DNA from: Blasia pusilla
Taxonomy: Eukaryota > Marchantiophyta > Marchantiopsida > Blasiales
DNA: 64,000 bases
Direction: 5' to 3'
Assembly: GCA_050084515.1 (NCBI GenBank)
Contig: CM114273.1
Coordinates: forward strand, 19,282,001 to 19,346,000
Shown here: positions 36,043-48,234 of the stretch, piece by piece
Layout: every line of letters begins with the position of its first letter
How positions within the stretch are numbered: the first letter of the stretch is position 1
Notes under the pieces: model-generated
Databases searched by the model: none
What the model saw: the letters and a program-made list of their open reading frames with translations, nothing else
Told to the model about the DNA's origin: nothing
Position numbers and translations under genes: made by a program

Positions 36043-36724
36043 ATATTTAATAATCTATATATTAGTATAGATTATTGGATAGTGCCCTATCATTTTGCAA
36101 ACTCCTCTCTTGACATTTTAAATCAATAAGATAGTTTGTTTTATGAATCAATAAGATAGTTGTAAATTGTAATTTAAAATAGCACTTGAGAGTCTTAAGA
36201 GTTAATTATGGGAGGTAATTAAAATCGTGTCATTGCACGACTTACACTAGTCATAAATGAAAAAAAATCCCCAAGAAGATAATGCACTATGGATATTTTT
36301 TTTTAAACAATATTTTAAGTAGAGGTAGAATTTATATGCATGTCACAAGAATAAAAAGATGAGTTTAGTATTTAAATCATTATTTTGGATTCAACTTTAT
36401 TCTCTTTTCTTTTCTAATATATAAGTTTCATGAACAATGTGATTTATGAAAAATGAACACATTTTAAAAATTTTTAAAAAGTTGAATGAATATTAAGAAA
36501 ATAATTAAGAGAACTAATTTTAGCCTTTTAAGAACGACAAGTAGTGAAAAAAACTAAGAGAAATACTTTTGGAAACATAATCAAATAAAAATAAAATTCT
36601 ATTTAAAAAATAAATAAATAAAGAGAAGAAATTTTGTTATTTAATAAAGAACACCTATCACTTTTAGAGAGTTTTACATTCTTTTGCCCCTATACTAATA
36701 ATAGTACACCCCATTAAGAATTTA

Positions 36725-37575
36725 CATGTGTTTACCAAGGTTGCATGTGGATAAACTCCGTGCCTACGGACATGTCCATGTTTGTAATCTTATGTCCATC
36801 CTATCAAAGGACTCGTCCATGTGGGCTCCACCTTCCCCTTCTCTCCACAAAAATAGATAAGTCCATCCCTAAGATAGACATGGAGGGACAATTTGAACAT
36901 GTCCATGGACATGAATTACAAAAGGCAAGGCCCACACTTACAGTTCATGGTGGAAGGCAGGGCAAGGGCGGGCAGGGCAATAAGCGGGGAGGGAATGGAG
37001 GTGGGAGGAGGAAGAAACGAGAAAATGGAGGGATAAGTTTGAACATGTTCACGGACGTGAATTGCAAAAGGCAAGGCCCACACTTATAGCTCATGGTGGA
37101 AGGCAGGGCAATAAGGGGGGAGGGAGTGGAGTTGGGAGGAGGAAGAAACGAGAAAATGTGGATCAAGAAGGCAAGTGGGAGGATGAGAAAGAAGGGGGAG
37201 ATGATGCCCATATGGACAAGTCCTTCTATAAGAGGGAGATAAGTCCAAAGACATAGACATGTCCGCGGACAAACAAAATTTCCAAACACAACCTTGCTCC
37301 TTTCTCATTCCCCCCACTTTCCTTTGTGTTTCGTACCCTACCGTTTCTTCCTCCCTCCAACTCCTTTCCCCTTATTGCTCCATTTGTCCTTACATTGCCT
37401 TCCATCATGAACTATAAGTGTGGGTCTTACCTCCTGCAATCCATGTCTTTGGATATGTTTGTCCAAGGAACAAACTTGTCCATTTTTTGGTAAGTTTATA
37501 ACTACGGAAAGAAGGGGAAGGTGAGGCCCATATGAATAGTAAGGGGGAACTGAGTGGATTCATGTCTCAAGGTGT
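36725..37575. repeat. Large imperfect inverted repeat with an internal tandem duplication
   Basis: Sequence at about 36815-37020 (TGGGCTCCACCTTCCCCTTC..., AGGCCCACACTTACAGTTCA) recurs inverted at about 37300-37540. Within the left arm a ~155-bp unit (GGCAAGGCCCACACTTA...GAGGAAGAAACGAGAAAATG) is duplicated in tandem to about 37160. No protein is encoded. It looks like a foldback or MITE-type element. Confidence 0.65.
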
Positions 37576-37700
37576 TTACTAGTCTATACATAAAGGATTA
37601 AATTTTAGCTAATACGATGGAAATATTTAGAACTTAAAAAATCAATATAATGTTTTGTAGAGGTATATATATATATAAAATTATGGTTTTAATAAAATAT

Positions 37701-37770
37701 GTCGTGCGCATACACATCCCTGGTCACATCTACACATCACACTCATGCTCTGGCTGAAGTCTAACTACCA
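37701..37770 (-). repeat. Orphan T-block end of the gypsy family (copy-E type)
   Basis: On the minus strand it reads GTGTAGATGTGACCAGGGAT, then GTGTATGCGCACGACA, matching the last part of the copy E terminal block. Upstream element sequence is not recognisable. Confidence 0.5.
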
Positions 37771-38039
37771 ACTCATGTCAAGTCATGTACTGCGTGGGTG
37801 ATACGCCCCCAATAAAGGTCTGTATCTAAAAGCAAAAACACTCAATTTCTCCTTTCCTTAATCCCAACGCCAAACACGCCGCCTTCCCTAACATCAAGGA
37901 CTGTGCTCCCAAATCAAGTAGGACACGTTGCGGGTGGTACACCATACTTGTGGGACTAACCAAGCAAAACACTCAAACTCGGTTATCCAACAACACCAAA
38001 AATGGTGTGCTAAGAGTAGCACACACAAAAGTGGGACGA

Positions 38040-40175
38040 TCACCATACAAACAACATGAAGAAGTTATCCAAAGTGACCACCACAGATAAATATCTTACC
38101 TCCAAATGGCAATTCTCGCAATCTAGGATCCATCAAACCGATGATATCTTGGAAAGTACGATAAACAACCTCAAAAGCGTGACGATGTGCCATAAGAGCT
38201 TCGTCCCACACAATCAATTTTGTATAAGGCGTGCTAAGTGACTATTAACGGAAAGGCTACAAACACAAAAAAAAGAGTAAGCAAAAATTTATTTCATGAT
38301 ATATATGAGTAAAATAAAAAGAATAAAAAATAATATTAAATAAGAAGTAAAAGGCTAGAAAAGTCTTCAACATAAACTTGCTTGCAAGTGGATGCTTCAT
38401 GTACCTGAATTGGAATCTTAAATCGTAAATGTGCCGTGCGTCCTCCATCCAATAATAAAGCAGCGATTCCTGAAGATGCAACGGCAAGAACTATATGCCC
38501 CTTGCTTCTCAGCCTAGCAAGGAGAAGGTTGTATAGAAATATTTTTCCGGTTCCATCGGAACCATCAATAAAGAGTAACTTTGCCTAAAAAACCATAATT
38601 AGCAACAAGATATGTAAAAGGAGAAAAGTTAGATAAAATCTTCCAATAACATAACAAAAATGAAATATACTTACAGAAGGCCGTGCATCATTTAACACCT
38701 CCTCAAAAAGAAGATGGAAAATATCCCAAATATCTCGTTGTCCATTATTTAAAGAGGTCTCTCCTCCTTCAACAAGTTCTGCAAGCATAACACGATCGTA
38801 GCAAAGCTCCTCTTCCTCTAAGAGCGAGATCGATAAATCCCGATAAAAGATGTCAAGGTGAGGCATGTCGGGAAAATCTGTGATACTTTTATCATGATCT
38901 TGAAGATGGTTGTGGATCTCTAATAAAGCAAGATTAACTATTTGCAAGTCCAAGGCAAGATCAAGTATCCCAATTCTCTGTAGAAAATTACAAGAAAAAA
39001 AGTTAAATATGAGAAAAAAGTTAAAAAAAAATACAACAAAAAATAGTGATTCATAATTTAAAATATAGCATTCATATTACCTCACGTCTTATATGTAAAA
39101 ATTCTCCGGTCAATGGAACTAAGAAACGTTCCCATACCACACCAGGTAGAGTCGGCGTATTATATAAAAGAATGATAGCAAATAATAGACCCAAGGATTG
39201 ACTAGTACGAATTTCAACTACTTCTTCAAAACAAGATAAAACCTCCGTATGGTCTTATAATAGTCCCAACTGAATAGTTGTTTCCTTAAAAGTAGGGTAG
39301 ACAAGGCCATCAATTGTCCTCAAATCTTCATATGATTGAGCTCCTCTCATATGATGGAGAAGTAATCGTAACCAATGATGCTCTCCTTCACCTACATAGT
39401 TTTACAATAGATAAAATATTTTTAAATATATATCATTTCATTACTTTAACTAAGATATTAATATACAAATTAGATCTACACATATAAAAAAAGGTTCACC
39501 TGGGTTAGTCATATATAAACGTCCAATGGGGAGTCCACATCCTTTTCTTCCATATATACATCGAACCCATTTCTTCTTATTCCAAGAATAATAGGAAGGA
39601 AATTCCAAATAAAGGTATTGTCGAGCTGTAGGATCAAAACTATTGGTTGCAAACCATTGCGTGAGAGTGGTCTCCTTACTCTGCTCAAAAAATATTGCCC
39701 AGTAAATGTTGATCATGAAAATATACCATCTGGCTATTTGGCAGATAAACAATTAATCTTATATTACTTGGTTGTTCAGTGTGTAGACTGAACTTGAAAA
39801 TTCGCCAACATGCTTCGGAAGACAAAAGGTACCTTCATAGACCAAAAAGAAAATATAGTCAAAATCCAACCTTTCAATATACTAATTTTTTAAAAATACC
39901 ATAGTAAAAATAGAAATCCAACATACCTTACATCAAGATATAGCAATGTTTCATCGACAATATCTTCCGTTGTTGTACTTTTTGCCAAGGTATAGGATAT
40001 CGCATATGATCCCTTGTGTAGATATTTGTAAAAGTACTTCATTGTTGATATGCTATTCGTTATCTCCAAATTTGATATGACAATCATATAAGATACATAA
40101 CATCGGATTATAGGGAACAATCCAACGATTATCAAAGTCATGATTTGACTTGTTAATCGACCTACCATTATCACA
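38040..40175 (-). pseudogene. Helitron Rep/helicase (PIF1-like) relic with introns
   Basis: Read right to left, the order matches a Helitron protein. First come a KYFYKYLHKG block near 40035 and the VDETLLYLDVRY block near 39950. After a GT-AG intron (~39917-39831) comes SSEACWRIFKFSLHTEQPSN. Next are LTQWFATNSFDPTARQYLYL near 39660-39595 and GEGEHHWLRLLLHHMRGAQS near 39390-39330. The helicase follows: LDIFYRDLSISLLEEEEL near 38860-38807, and the Walker A motif GSDGTGK near 38565 behind a ~90-bp intron. [16 protein letters not shown] is near 38480-38430, and a Walker B-like VWDEALMAHRHAFE near 38195-38150. Frameshifts and stops make it inactive. TC and CTRR ends were not located. Confidence 0.85.
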
Positions 40176-40300
40176 TCTACATAAACACAAATATAAGAAT
40201 AGGTTAGTACTTAAAGGAAACTCTAAAAAAAATAGAAAGATAGAAGATCACAAAGATCACAAGATTATCTCTTATAGATACGATAACCATTCTCATTCTA

Positions 40301-40364
40301 TAAGGGCTACCCAATGCATTTTACCTCCGTTGTCATGGAGGTAAAATGCATTGGTTAGCCCTTA
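40301..40364. repeat. 64-nt near-perfect hairpin
   Basis: Arms 40301-40328 and 40337-40364 pair at 27 of 28 positions across the loop GTTGTCAT. It lies just upstream of the Helitron relic as read on the minus strand. It could be a small foldback element, a transposon end or a hairpin RNA source. Confidence 0.85.
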
Positions 40365-40933
40365 GAACAATTTTTTGTTGTTTTTTCTATACATGGTACA
40401 ATTGGATGAAGTACTCCACATGGTCCAAAAAGATATTTTCTTGCTCTTGGGTTCTCATGCGATATGTGGGTGGTGCATTGCCATCAAGAGCGCAGAAAGA
40501 TATGCCCGAAAAGGTGATAGAGTCTTCCTGACCAAGCTTGTCTACAAGTTGGACACTTGTGAGATAGTAGCATGGACTTTTGAAGACAATATGGATGCCA
40601 ATAACAAGCTTTACATGTGCCTGTCACGTAGCAACCTTATGCAGCAATGGGGTTGAAGCATATCATGTATTTGGGCCAGTTGTTTGGCGCGAGGGCCCCT
40701 CCTTCACTTACTATGATTTCCTTCATCCAATACGAAAGATCTTCAGCTCATATGCTCGGGTTAAGAGGTGTTGGTTCCAACGTCATAGAGGCATAGTTCG
40801 CAGCGTTTGGATCTATGACATTGTCCCATACTGCGCGTAGAGCTGGAGGCCACAACTGCTTGATAGGTTGAAATAAGATCATATAACCCTCCTTCACGAG
40901 ATGACCCTCAAGTAGAGTTGTCTCGGGGGTGAG
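40365..40933. other. No gene recognised
   Basis: Both strands carry short open frames, for example 93 codons from 40375 on the plus strand, but no recognisable domain. It may be a captured gene fragment in the Helitron or degraded host sequence. Confidence 0.3.
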
Positions 40934-42030
40934 AATAGTGCCCACGTTTTTTTGAAATTTTGATAAAGAAGCTACTTTTTTTTGTACAGAATTAGAGTAA
41001 AGTCTTCATTGAGGGAAGACTAAAGACTAAAGACTAGGAGTAAAGACGTATACTTCACACAAATCGTGTGGAAACATGGAATGACAGAACTCTGATGAAA
41101 GGAGAGGAGATAGTAAGAAATTGAGGACTATCTTGGCGGAGTGAGACTGGTGTAAGAGTAGGAAAAGAAGTAAGAGTAAGAGGCGCGAGTACCTCTCGGT
41201 GAAGACCGCAGTGTGGAAAAATGGTGGAGACTGTCAACGAAGATTGTAAAAGACTTCTTCTTTGCAAAAGAGGATCCAAAGGAGTCTTTGTGCAAAGACT
41301 AAGACCAAAGACTGAAGAATGAAGAGTAAAGACTAAGAAAGCAAAGAAGGAAGAGGAAGAAGAAGAGGAAATCAAAGAGTCTTCATAAAGCGGAAAGGTG
41401 TATGAAGAATAGGAATAGAAAGAGAAAGAATGAAAGCGGATTGAAAAGAAGTCCCAAGGAGGACTCTTTGCAACGGCAGAAGGATAAGAGTCTTTGCGAA
41501 GATAGGATCGCAAAGATAAGACTACAAAGATCATGAAGATTGTAAATAATGAACGGTCACGGAGGTTTTGGAAGGTAGAAATGGAGGGGCATCGCAGTTC
41601 AGAAGAAAACGGAAAGGAATCGACGGTGCAACCAACCGCCTTAAGGGAATTGAAGGGTTGGAGGACCTGAACCGCCAGATTAATAGTTAGAAATCTAGAG
41701 TAGAATAGGAATATGAATCAGGAATTGTAAGAGACTATTTAAAGAATAGAGCAGAAGAGAAAGGGATCCTTCCCTTGTATCTTGAGTTTCCCAGCACTTT
41801 TCGTGGATTGTGTGACGAGGTCTTTGGGGGATGATCCAAGCCAAAGAGTCTTATACTCTCTGAAGCTTGTAATACTTTCTTGTTCTTTCCACTCTTTGAT
41901 GTAGTAGAAGTGTCTTCTCTCATGCTTTCTGATGTGCGAAGTTGAATATAAACCTTATTGGGTTGCAGTATGGATGAGAGTTGAGTCTTTGGATTCAGGA
42001 TTCTAGAGGATAATCAAGAAGAGCGTAATT
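40934..42030 (+). repeat. GAAGACT-rich dispersed repeat, copy 3 (longest)
   Basis: It starts AGTGCCCACGTTTTTTTG and matches copy 1 (8066-8885) in its first ~800 bp and copy 2 (12362 onward) in its last ~100 bp, so it bridges the two. It runs directly into the satellite array near 42020. Confidence 0.75.
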
Positions 42031-44575
42031 TTTGAGGTTTTTCTCACAAATAAATTTTGCTTGAAACTTGGCAAGAGTGGAACATGCACTTTGGGGACCA
42101 TGTAAGCCAAATTTCAGCTCAAGATGGGAAATTTGGACAAGATAAAAAATGAAAAAACACTATTTTCATTCAAGGTTTGATGGTTCGGGTCCAAAAAGGA
42201 CTTACCAATTATTGAGGTTTTGCTCCCAACTCCATTTTGCTTGAAACTTGGCAACAGTACTATATGCACCTTGGAAAAATAAAAAGACCTTCTTTTTATT
42301 CAAGGTTTGATGGTTCGGGTCAAAAAAGGACTTGCCAATTTTTTAACTTATGTTTTCCAACTCCAATTTTCTTAAAACTTGGTGAGAGGGTTATATAAAC
42401 TTTGGAGACCATGTGGGAAAAAATTCAGCTCAAGATGAGAAATTTGGACAAGATGAAAAATGAGAAAACCTTATTTCTATAGAAGGTTCGATGGTTCGGG
42501 TCCAAAAAAGATTTATTAATTTTTCACAATTACATTTTGCTTGAAGCTTGGCAAGAGGGTTAGATGCACCTTGGAAACCCTTTGGGCCAAATTTCAGCTC
42601 AAGATGGGAAAGTTGGACAAGATGAAAAATGAAAATCCTTATTTTGATAGAAGTTCTGATGGTTCGGGTCAAAAAATGACTTATCAATTTTTGAGTTTGT
42701 GGTCCCAACTCTATTTTTCTTGAAACTTAGCAAAAGTGTTAGGTGCTCCTTGGAGACCTTGTGAGAAAATTCTCAGCTAAAAATGGGAAATTTGGACAAG
42801 ATGAAAAATGAAAAAATCTTAATTTGATAGAAGGTCTTATGGTTCGGGTCAAAAAAGGACTTACCAATTTTTGAGCTTGTGGTCCCAACTCCATTTTGCT
42901 TGAAAATTAGCAAGAGAGTTAGATGCTCCTTAGAGACCGTGTGAGCCAAATTTAAGCACAAGATGGGAAAGTTGGACAAGATGAAAAATAAAAAAACCTT
43001 ATTTCTTTTGAAGGTTTGATGGTTCGATTTAAAAAAGGACTTATTAATTTGTGAGGTTTTGTTCACAACTCCATTTTTCTTGTTTCTTGGCAAGAGTGGA
43101 ACATGCACCCTGGTGACAACATGGCCAAATTTGAGCTAAAGATGGGAAAGTTGGACAAGATGAAAAATGAAAAAACCTTAATTTGATAGAAGGTCTAATG
43201 GTTTGGGTCAAAAAAAGAGTTATTAATTTGTGAGGTTTTGCTCACAACTCCATTTTTCTTGTCTCTTGGCAAGAATGGAACATGCACCTTGGGGAAAATT
43301 TGGGTAAAATTTGAGCTCAAGATGAGAAAGTTGGACAAGATGAAAAATGAAAAGACCTTCTCGTTATTCAAGGTTTGATAGTTTGGGTCAAAAAAGGAGT
43401 TATTAATTTGTGAGGTTTTTCTCACAACTCCTTTTTTCTTGAAACTTGGTGAGAAAATAACATGATCCTTGGGGATCATGTTGGCCAATTTGAGCTCAAG
43501 GTGAGAAATTTGGACAAGATGAAAAATGAAAAAACCTTGTTTTGATAGAAGGTCTAATGGTTCCAGTGAAAAAAGGACTTATTAATTTGTGAGGTTTTGC
43601 TCACAACTAATTTTGCTTCTTTCTCGGCAAGAGTAGAACATGAACCTTGGGGATCATGTTGGCCAAATTTGAGATCAAGATGATAAATTTGGACAAGATG
43701 AAAACTGAAAAAAAAAAACGGTATTTTGATAGAAGGTCTGAAGGTACGGGTTCTAAAAGGACTTGCCACTTTTTGAGCTTTTGCTCCCAACTCCATTTTT
43801 CTTGAAACTTGGGAAGAGGCTTAGATGCTCTTTGAGGACCAGGTGGGCTAAATTTGAGCTCAAGATGGGAAAGTTAGACAAGATGAAAAATGAAAAAACC
43901 TTAATTTGATAGAAAGTCTGATGGTTTGGGTCAAAAAAGGACTTATTAATTTGTGAGGTTTTGCTCACAAATCCATTTTTCTTGTCTCTTGGCAAGAATG
44001 GAACATGCACCCTGGGGACAACATGGGACAAATTTGAGCTCAAGATGGGAAAGTTGGACAAGATGAAAAATGAACCTTAATTTGAGAGAAGGTCTAATGG
44101 TTTGGGTCAAAAAAGGAGTTATTGATGTTGAGGCTTTGCTCATAAATCTAATTTTTTCTTGTCTCTTCGCAAGATTGGAACATGCACCATGGGGACAATG
44201 TGGGCCAAATTTGAGCTCAAGATGGGAAATTTGGACAAGATGAAAAATGAAAAGACCTTCTTTTCATTCAAGGTTTGATGGTTCGGGTAAAAAAAGGAGT
44301 CATTAATTTGTGAGGTTTTTCTCACAACTCCATTTTCCTTGAAATTGGGCAAGAGTAAAACATGATCCTTGGAGATCATGTTGGCCAAATTTGAGGTCAA
44401 GATGAGAAAGTTGGACAAGATGAAAAATGAAAAAACCTTGTTTTGGTAGAATGTCTTATGGTTCGGGTCCTAAAAGGACTTGCCAATTTTTGAGCTTGTG
44501 GTCCCAACTCCATTTTGTTTGAAACTTGGCAAGAGTGGAACATGCACCTTGGAGAACATGTCAGTAAAATTTCAG
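42020..44575. repeat. Satellite array, about 14 units of ~180 bp
   Basis: The marker GATGGTTCGGGTCAAAAAAG (with variants) recurs near 42178, 42308, 42489, 42657, 42838, 43018, 43196, 43376, 43555, 43739, 43919, 44096, 44277 and 44457. Most intervals are 177-184 bp; one is ~130 bp, where a unit lost ~50 bp. Each unit also holds TGAGGTTTTGCTCACAACTC, CTTGAAACTTGGCAAGAG, and GATGGGAAATTTGGACAAGA plus TGAAAAATGA. Minus-strand open frames of 65-111 codons are repeated by-products of the array and not genes. Confidence 0.93.
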
Positions 44576-44589
44576 CCCAATATGATTTT

Positions 44590-45236
44590 TTTGTTCATGC
44601 TGCCACCATCTATGGGGAGACTCTAAGATTTCATCAGTCCACATGGCATTTTTCCAATCTCCAATGCCGATTATGGGCTAGAGTTGGATCCAAAATGGAT
44701 GAACATGTTCCTAGCATGGAGGTCGGTATAAAAAACCCCACGCTTGTGGACAGTCTCCATGGTACCAAGAAGGGAAACCACAAGCTCGACGACATTTGAT
44801 GCTATTACGAGACATCTCATCTTTATGGCACGCAGTGGATCCTCGTTCAACCTTCCCACCATGCGAGCAACACCGCAATGTAAAATACTCGGAAATAACT
44901 CCTTGTGAATCATCAATTTTTAGATCCTAATAGAGATGATTCCTTATACACCTTCATGCAATGGTACATTTCTTCCCTAAAGCCATGGGTTCCGTTTATT
45001 TTACAACGATATAAAATTCGGTGTAAATTGGTTCCCACGATATCGCTCGGGTTATGTCCTACTACTACATTCTTATCGAAATCAATTTTATTGCACATGG
45101 AACGGTCAATGTCAGCCCTAGAGAAGTACTACGTCCCTTGGAAAGACGTTGAGCACTTCTTAACTCTACACAAAATCTTTCTAGGAGAACTGACTCTGCA
45201 GCATTTTGCTTCGCATCCTTATACGTCTCTCTTATG
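44590..45236 (-). pseudogene. Protein-kinase-like gene fragment
   Basis: The minus strand encodes ETVHKRGVFYTDLHARNMFI near 44765-44700, which resembles a kinase catalytic loop (H-x-D-L-H-x-x-N with YTDLHARN). Weaker upstream sequence extends to about 45236 across frames. The nucleotide-binding lobe and activation segment are not intact. It follows the satellite directly. Identification rests mainly on the catalytic-loop motif. Confidence 0.5.
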
Positions 45237-45914
45237 GCAATGTTGAAACCATGCCTCTCTTATGGCAATGTTGAAATCATTCCTCAAATTTTCTCTTTGC
45301 CTTTTGGCACCAACGTTGGACTCATTTCGGTTCTCTCTCACTCTCGGTGACCCAACCCGACTAGACATTTCCCTTAGATGAAAAAGATAATCAAATCTTT
45401 TAAAAATACAAGGGAAAGAAATGTACGGGTTGAGATAAGAAAATACCGAAAAGAAAATTATGCGAGATGCTAAAATAATGGCTCAGAATGTACGGACGTG
45501 ACTGATGGAACGTTAGTATAAGTTTAGGGTTGGGCACTCAAAGGGAATAGGTAGATATTTTTGTGTTTAGATAAGGTTCCTTGATCACCTCCACATCCCC
45601 GATGTGCTAAGGAGAACCAATGAAACAAATCAAAACACTCAGGTTTATGAATTGGAAATCTCAAAATCACCAAAAAAAGTTTAGTGAAAAAAGCGATTTC
45701 CACACTCACAAACACTCACCTAATGTGGAGTCAATTGGAGTTTCTTTAGGATGCAACAAGGAGCGCAAATATCCAAGTTGGTCCCAAATAAAATCCAAGT
45801 ACCCCCAAAAGGCACCCAAGGGATTTCTCCAAAATTCCTAGTAACCTTGAAAGCCCTTAGCTCCCAAGGCACCATAGAAATTTGGAGCCTAATCCAAAAT
45901 GTCACCAAAAATGT
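45237..45914. other. No gene recognised
   Basis: No similarity, repeat pair or structural RNA was recognised on either strand. Confidence 0.4.
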
Positions 45915-46355
45915 ATGTGCGAGGTGTTACCGATGGGAGTTCTTATGTTGGAGGGACGGGATGGTATAGTTTGGAAGGATCATATACGCAACTGTGTGTT
46001 GTGTCATCTTTTGAACGTGAACGTGATAGTAGATCCGAGCTTGGTAGTGGCACTTACGGGCTTGAGATGTATGTTATGTAGATTTGCAAGGGGTGCAACC
46101 ATTATATTGGTGTGTGATGGTTGTTTTGGAAAATCATGGTTGATCAAACATGTTTCAAGGGTGGATCTACATTTGCGAGAACCATACATAACATGTTTGA
46201 TCCCCCATCTTAATATAGTTATGTCATGTTTGATCCCCCCTCTCGATGTAGTTCCCCAAAAAAAAATGGTTATGTCCTAGATGTGTGTAGGGTAGTAGGC
46301 CATGTCATGTAGATTTGATGTATGCTATATGGAGTTAGGGAGATTTTACAACTTG
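45915..46355 (+). pseudogene. Orphan C-terminal/PHD fragment of the gypsy family
   Basis: The frame reads VLMLEGRDGIVWKDHIRNCV, then VDPSLVVALTGLRCMLCRFA and LVCDGCF, matching the integrase tail and PHD of copies B-E. A ~70-bp foreign or duplicated stretch with ITCLIPHLN and CLIPPLDVVPQ repeats splits the finger after CDGC. The similarity to copy E continues past the stop to about 46355. No polypurine tract or terminal block follows. Confidence 0.8.
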
Positions 46356-47294
46356 GTGCATATGTTGTGTAAATGCATATGTCCTTTACGAGGTTCAAGG
46401 AGAATCCTTCAATCTCTACCCAATTGGAGAAGAGACGTAAGGAATATGTTTCCATCACCCCATTATAGTCCTTTACCTCTTTGGGGAGTTGGGAAAGACA
46501 ACAGGGAAGGGTTGAGAGAACAAAAAAAACAAAGAAAGGGTTGGGACCGAATGAGTAAGAATGAGTTAAGTGGATCAACGGAGGTATGAAACTGATAGAG
46601 AATGAGTGGAGTGGATTAGTGGTACGGGAAATTTGATGCATGAAATGACCATATATTCTCTCAAGAGGGTAAATGTGGAATTGAAAGGATTCCATCCCCC
46701 TCTCTAGAGGGAAAAAAATGGAAGAGTCTTTTTAGGACCTCCACAAGTTCCTCTAACCTAATAGATGACCTTTTGACACAAAATACCTATGAACATAAAT
46801 TAACAATACACGTCAAATTCAAGAGAATCAAACTAAAGTCAAACTTAGTGAACCTAAACATAGCATCTATACTATTAATCGAACATGTGGGGGGGGTTAC
46901 TATAAGTAGGAGGATAAAAGTATAAATAAATAAATAGAGTCTATAAGAATTGAATCTTTCGGAATATATATGGGGCACTTTGGCTTGTGGGAAAGAAAAA
47001 AAATTTACTTCTCTCACTTTCAAAAAGAAGAGATGAGTTTATCATGCACTTGGTACTTGTGACTTTATTGGCAACACCTGAGAGTGAGAAAAATTTGGCC
47101 CTTGAACACTGGAGGTTGCCCATCTTCCACTCAAAAGTAACATCTAACTTTGGTCTTCGATTTCATCCACAAATGGTGATGGTGTTGGCAAATAAGCTAA
47201 CCTTTCGCTGACAGCCTGGTAGTAACAAATTTGGAAGGTAAATACGCAAGGAAATTTCTAGGATTTAGAGATCTCCCAGGTCTAGAAGTGAGTG
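46356..47294. other. No gene recognised
   Basis: No repeat or coding similarity was recognised apart from a GGGGGGG run near 46890. Confidence 0.35.
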
Positions 47295-47716
47295 AGTGAG
47301 ATTTATCAGAGGAGATCCCTGCCATCGATGTGTGCCACGGGCTATTGGGAGACAAGATTCTGCTGAGCATCTACGACCCGCAGGTGATAGAGGAGCAGAT
47401 CAAGCGCCCACCTCTCCATGAGCAAATTCAACTGGGACGATCCCCAACACCTACAGCCATAGAGCCCTACCATTCTCATCAAGCAAGTGAATGTGGTGTG
47501 GAATGCATACGAATCGACCAAGGGCGCGCACCGCATCAGTGTCATCACTGATTGGGACGAGTTTAAGACTCTGGACTTCCAGAAGATCTATGAAGGCATG
47601 CAAAAGCCCGCCTTCATCTTTGACGGCCATAATGTGCTGGATGCCGAGGCTCTTTGCAAGATTGGCTTCATCACTTATTCCTTCGGCAAGCTTTTGGAAC
47701 CGTTGATGAAGGATCT

Positions 47717-48234
47717 TGTCTTGTCCTTTAGGATAGATCGGTGAGATCTAGTAGAGCGTCTTCAAGAGTAGTGGAGGACAGGCCTAGGAGGTCGAGGATG
47801 ACCTGCTGAGGCCCCGAGAAACCTGAGAGAGCAGGTTTTCCCTTCGTTTTGGCTCATTTGGAGCCATATTGAGGAACTTACTATTTTAGGTAAGTACCAT
47901 TTTGAGTATACGATCGACTTTATATTTTTGGTAAGTGGATTTTGACCTCCTACATCAGGTCAAGAGCCAAAGAGGTGACTTGGGAGAATAGGTTACCATG
48001 GAGAGAGCTTGGGAGAAGGGAGGAGTATATATCCCAAGGAGAGAGAGCTTGATAGCTCATTGTCTCTTTGTTGAACCTCTTGGCATGAGGCGGCGGAGCT
48101 ATGGTCCCTTGCCTTATGAGTGTAACCCAAACTCCTCATTAGGAGAGTGGATTTGGTTTGACATGAGAGAGAGTGCACACCTTTGAGAGCTATGGTGTGA
48201 GATTGTGTAGAGAGAGATTGGATCTTACTTTACA
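47717..48234 (+). repeat. Element D left terminal block L1
   Basis: It starts TGTCTTGTCCTTTAGGATAG (its first T shared with the target duplication) and ends GATCTTACTTTACA at 48234. The same block begins the solo unit at 19056 and the unit at 11651, and is inverted at 12942-13477. Here it runs straight into leader sequence with no T block between. Confidence 0.85.

Noticed and set aside
42430-44418. Series of minus-strand open frames of 65-111 codons with similar proteins
   Set aside because: They repeat with the ~180-bp satellite period and are by-products of the array.
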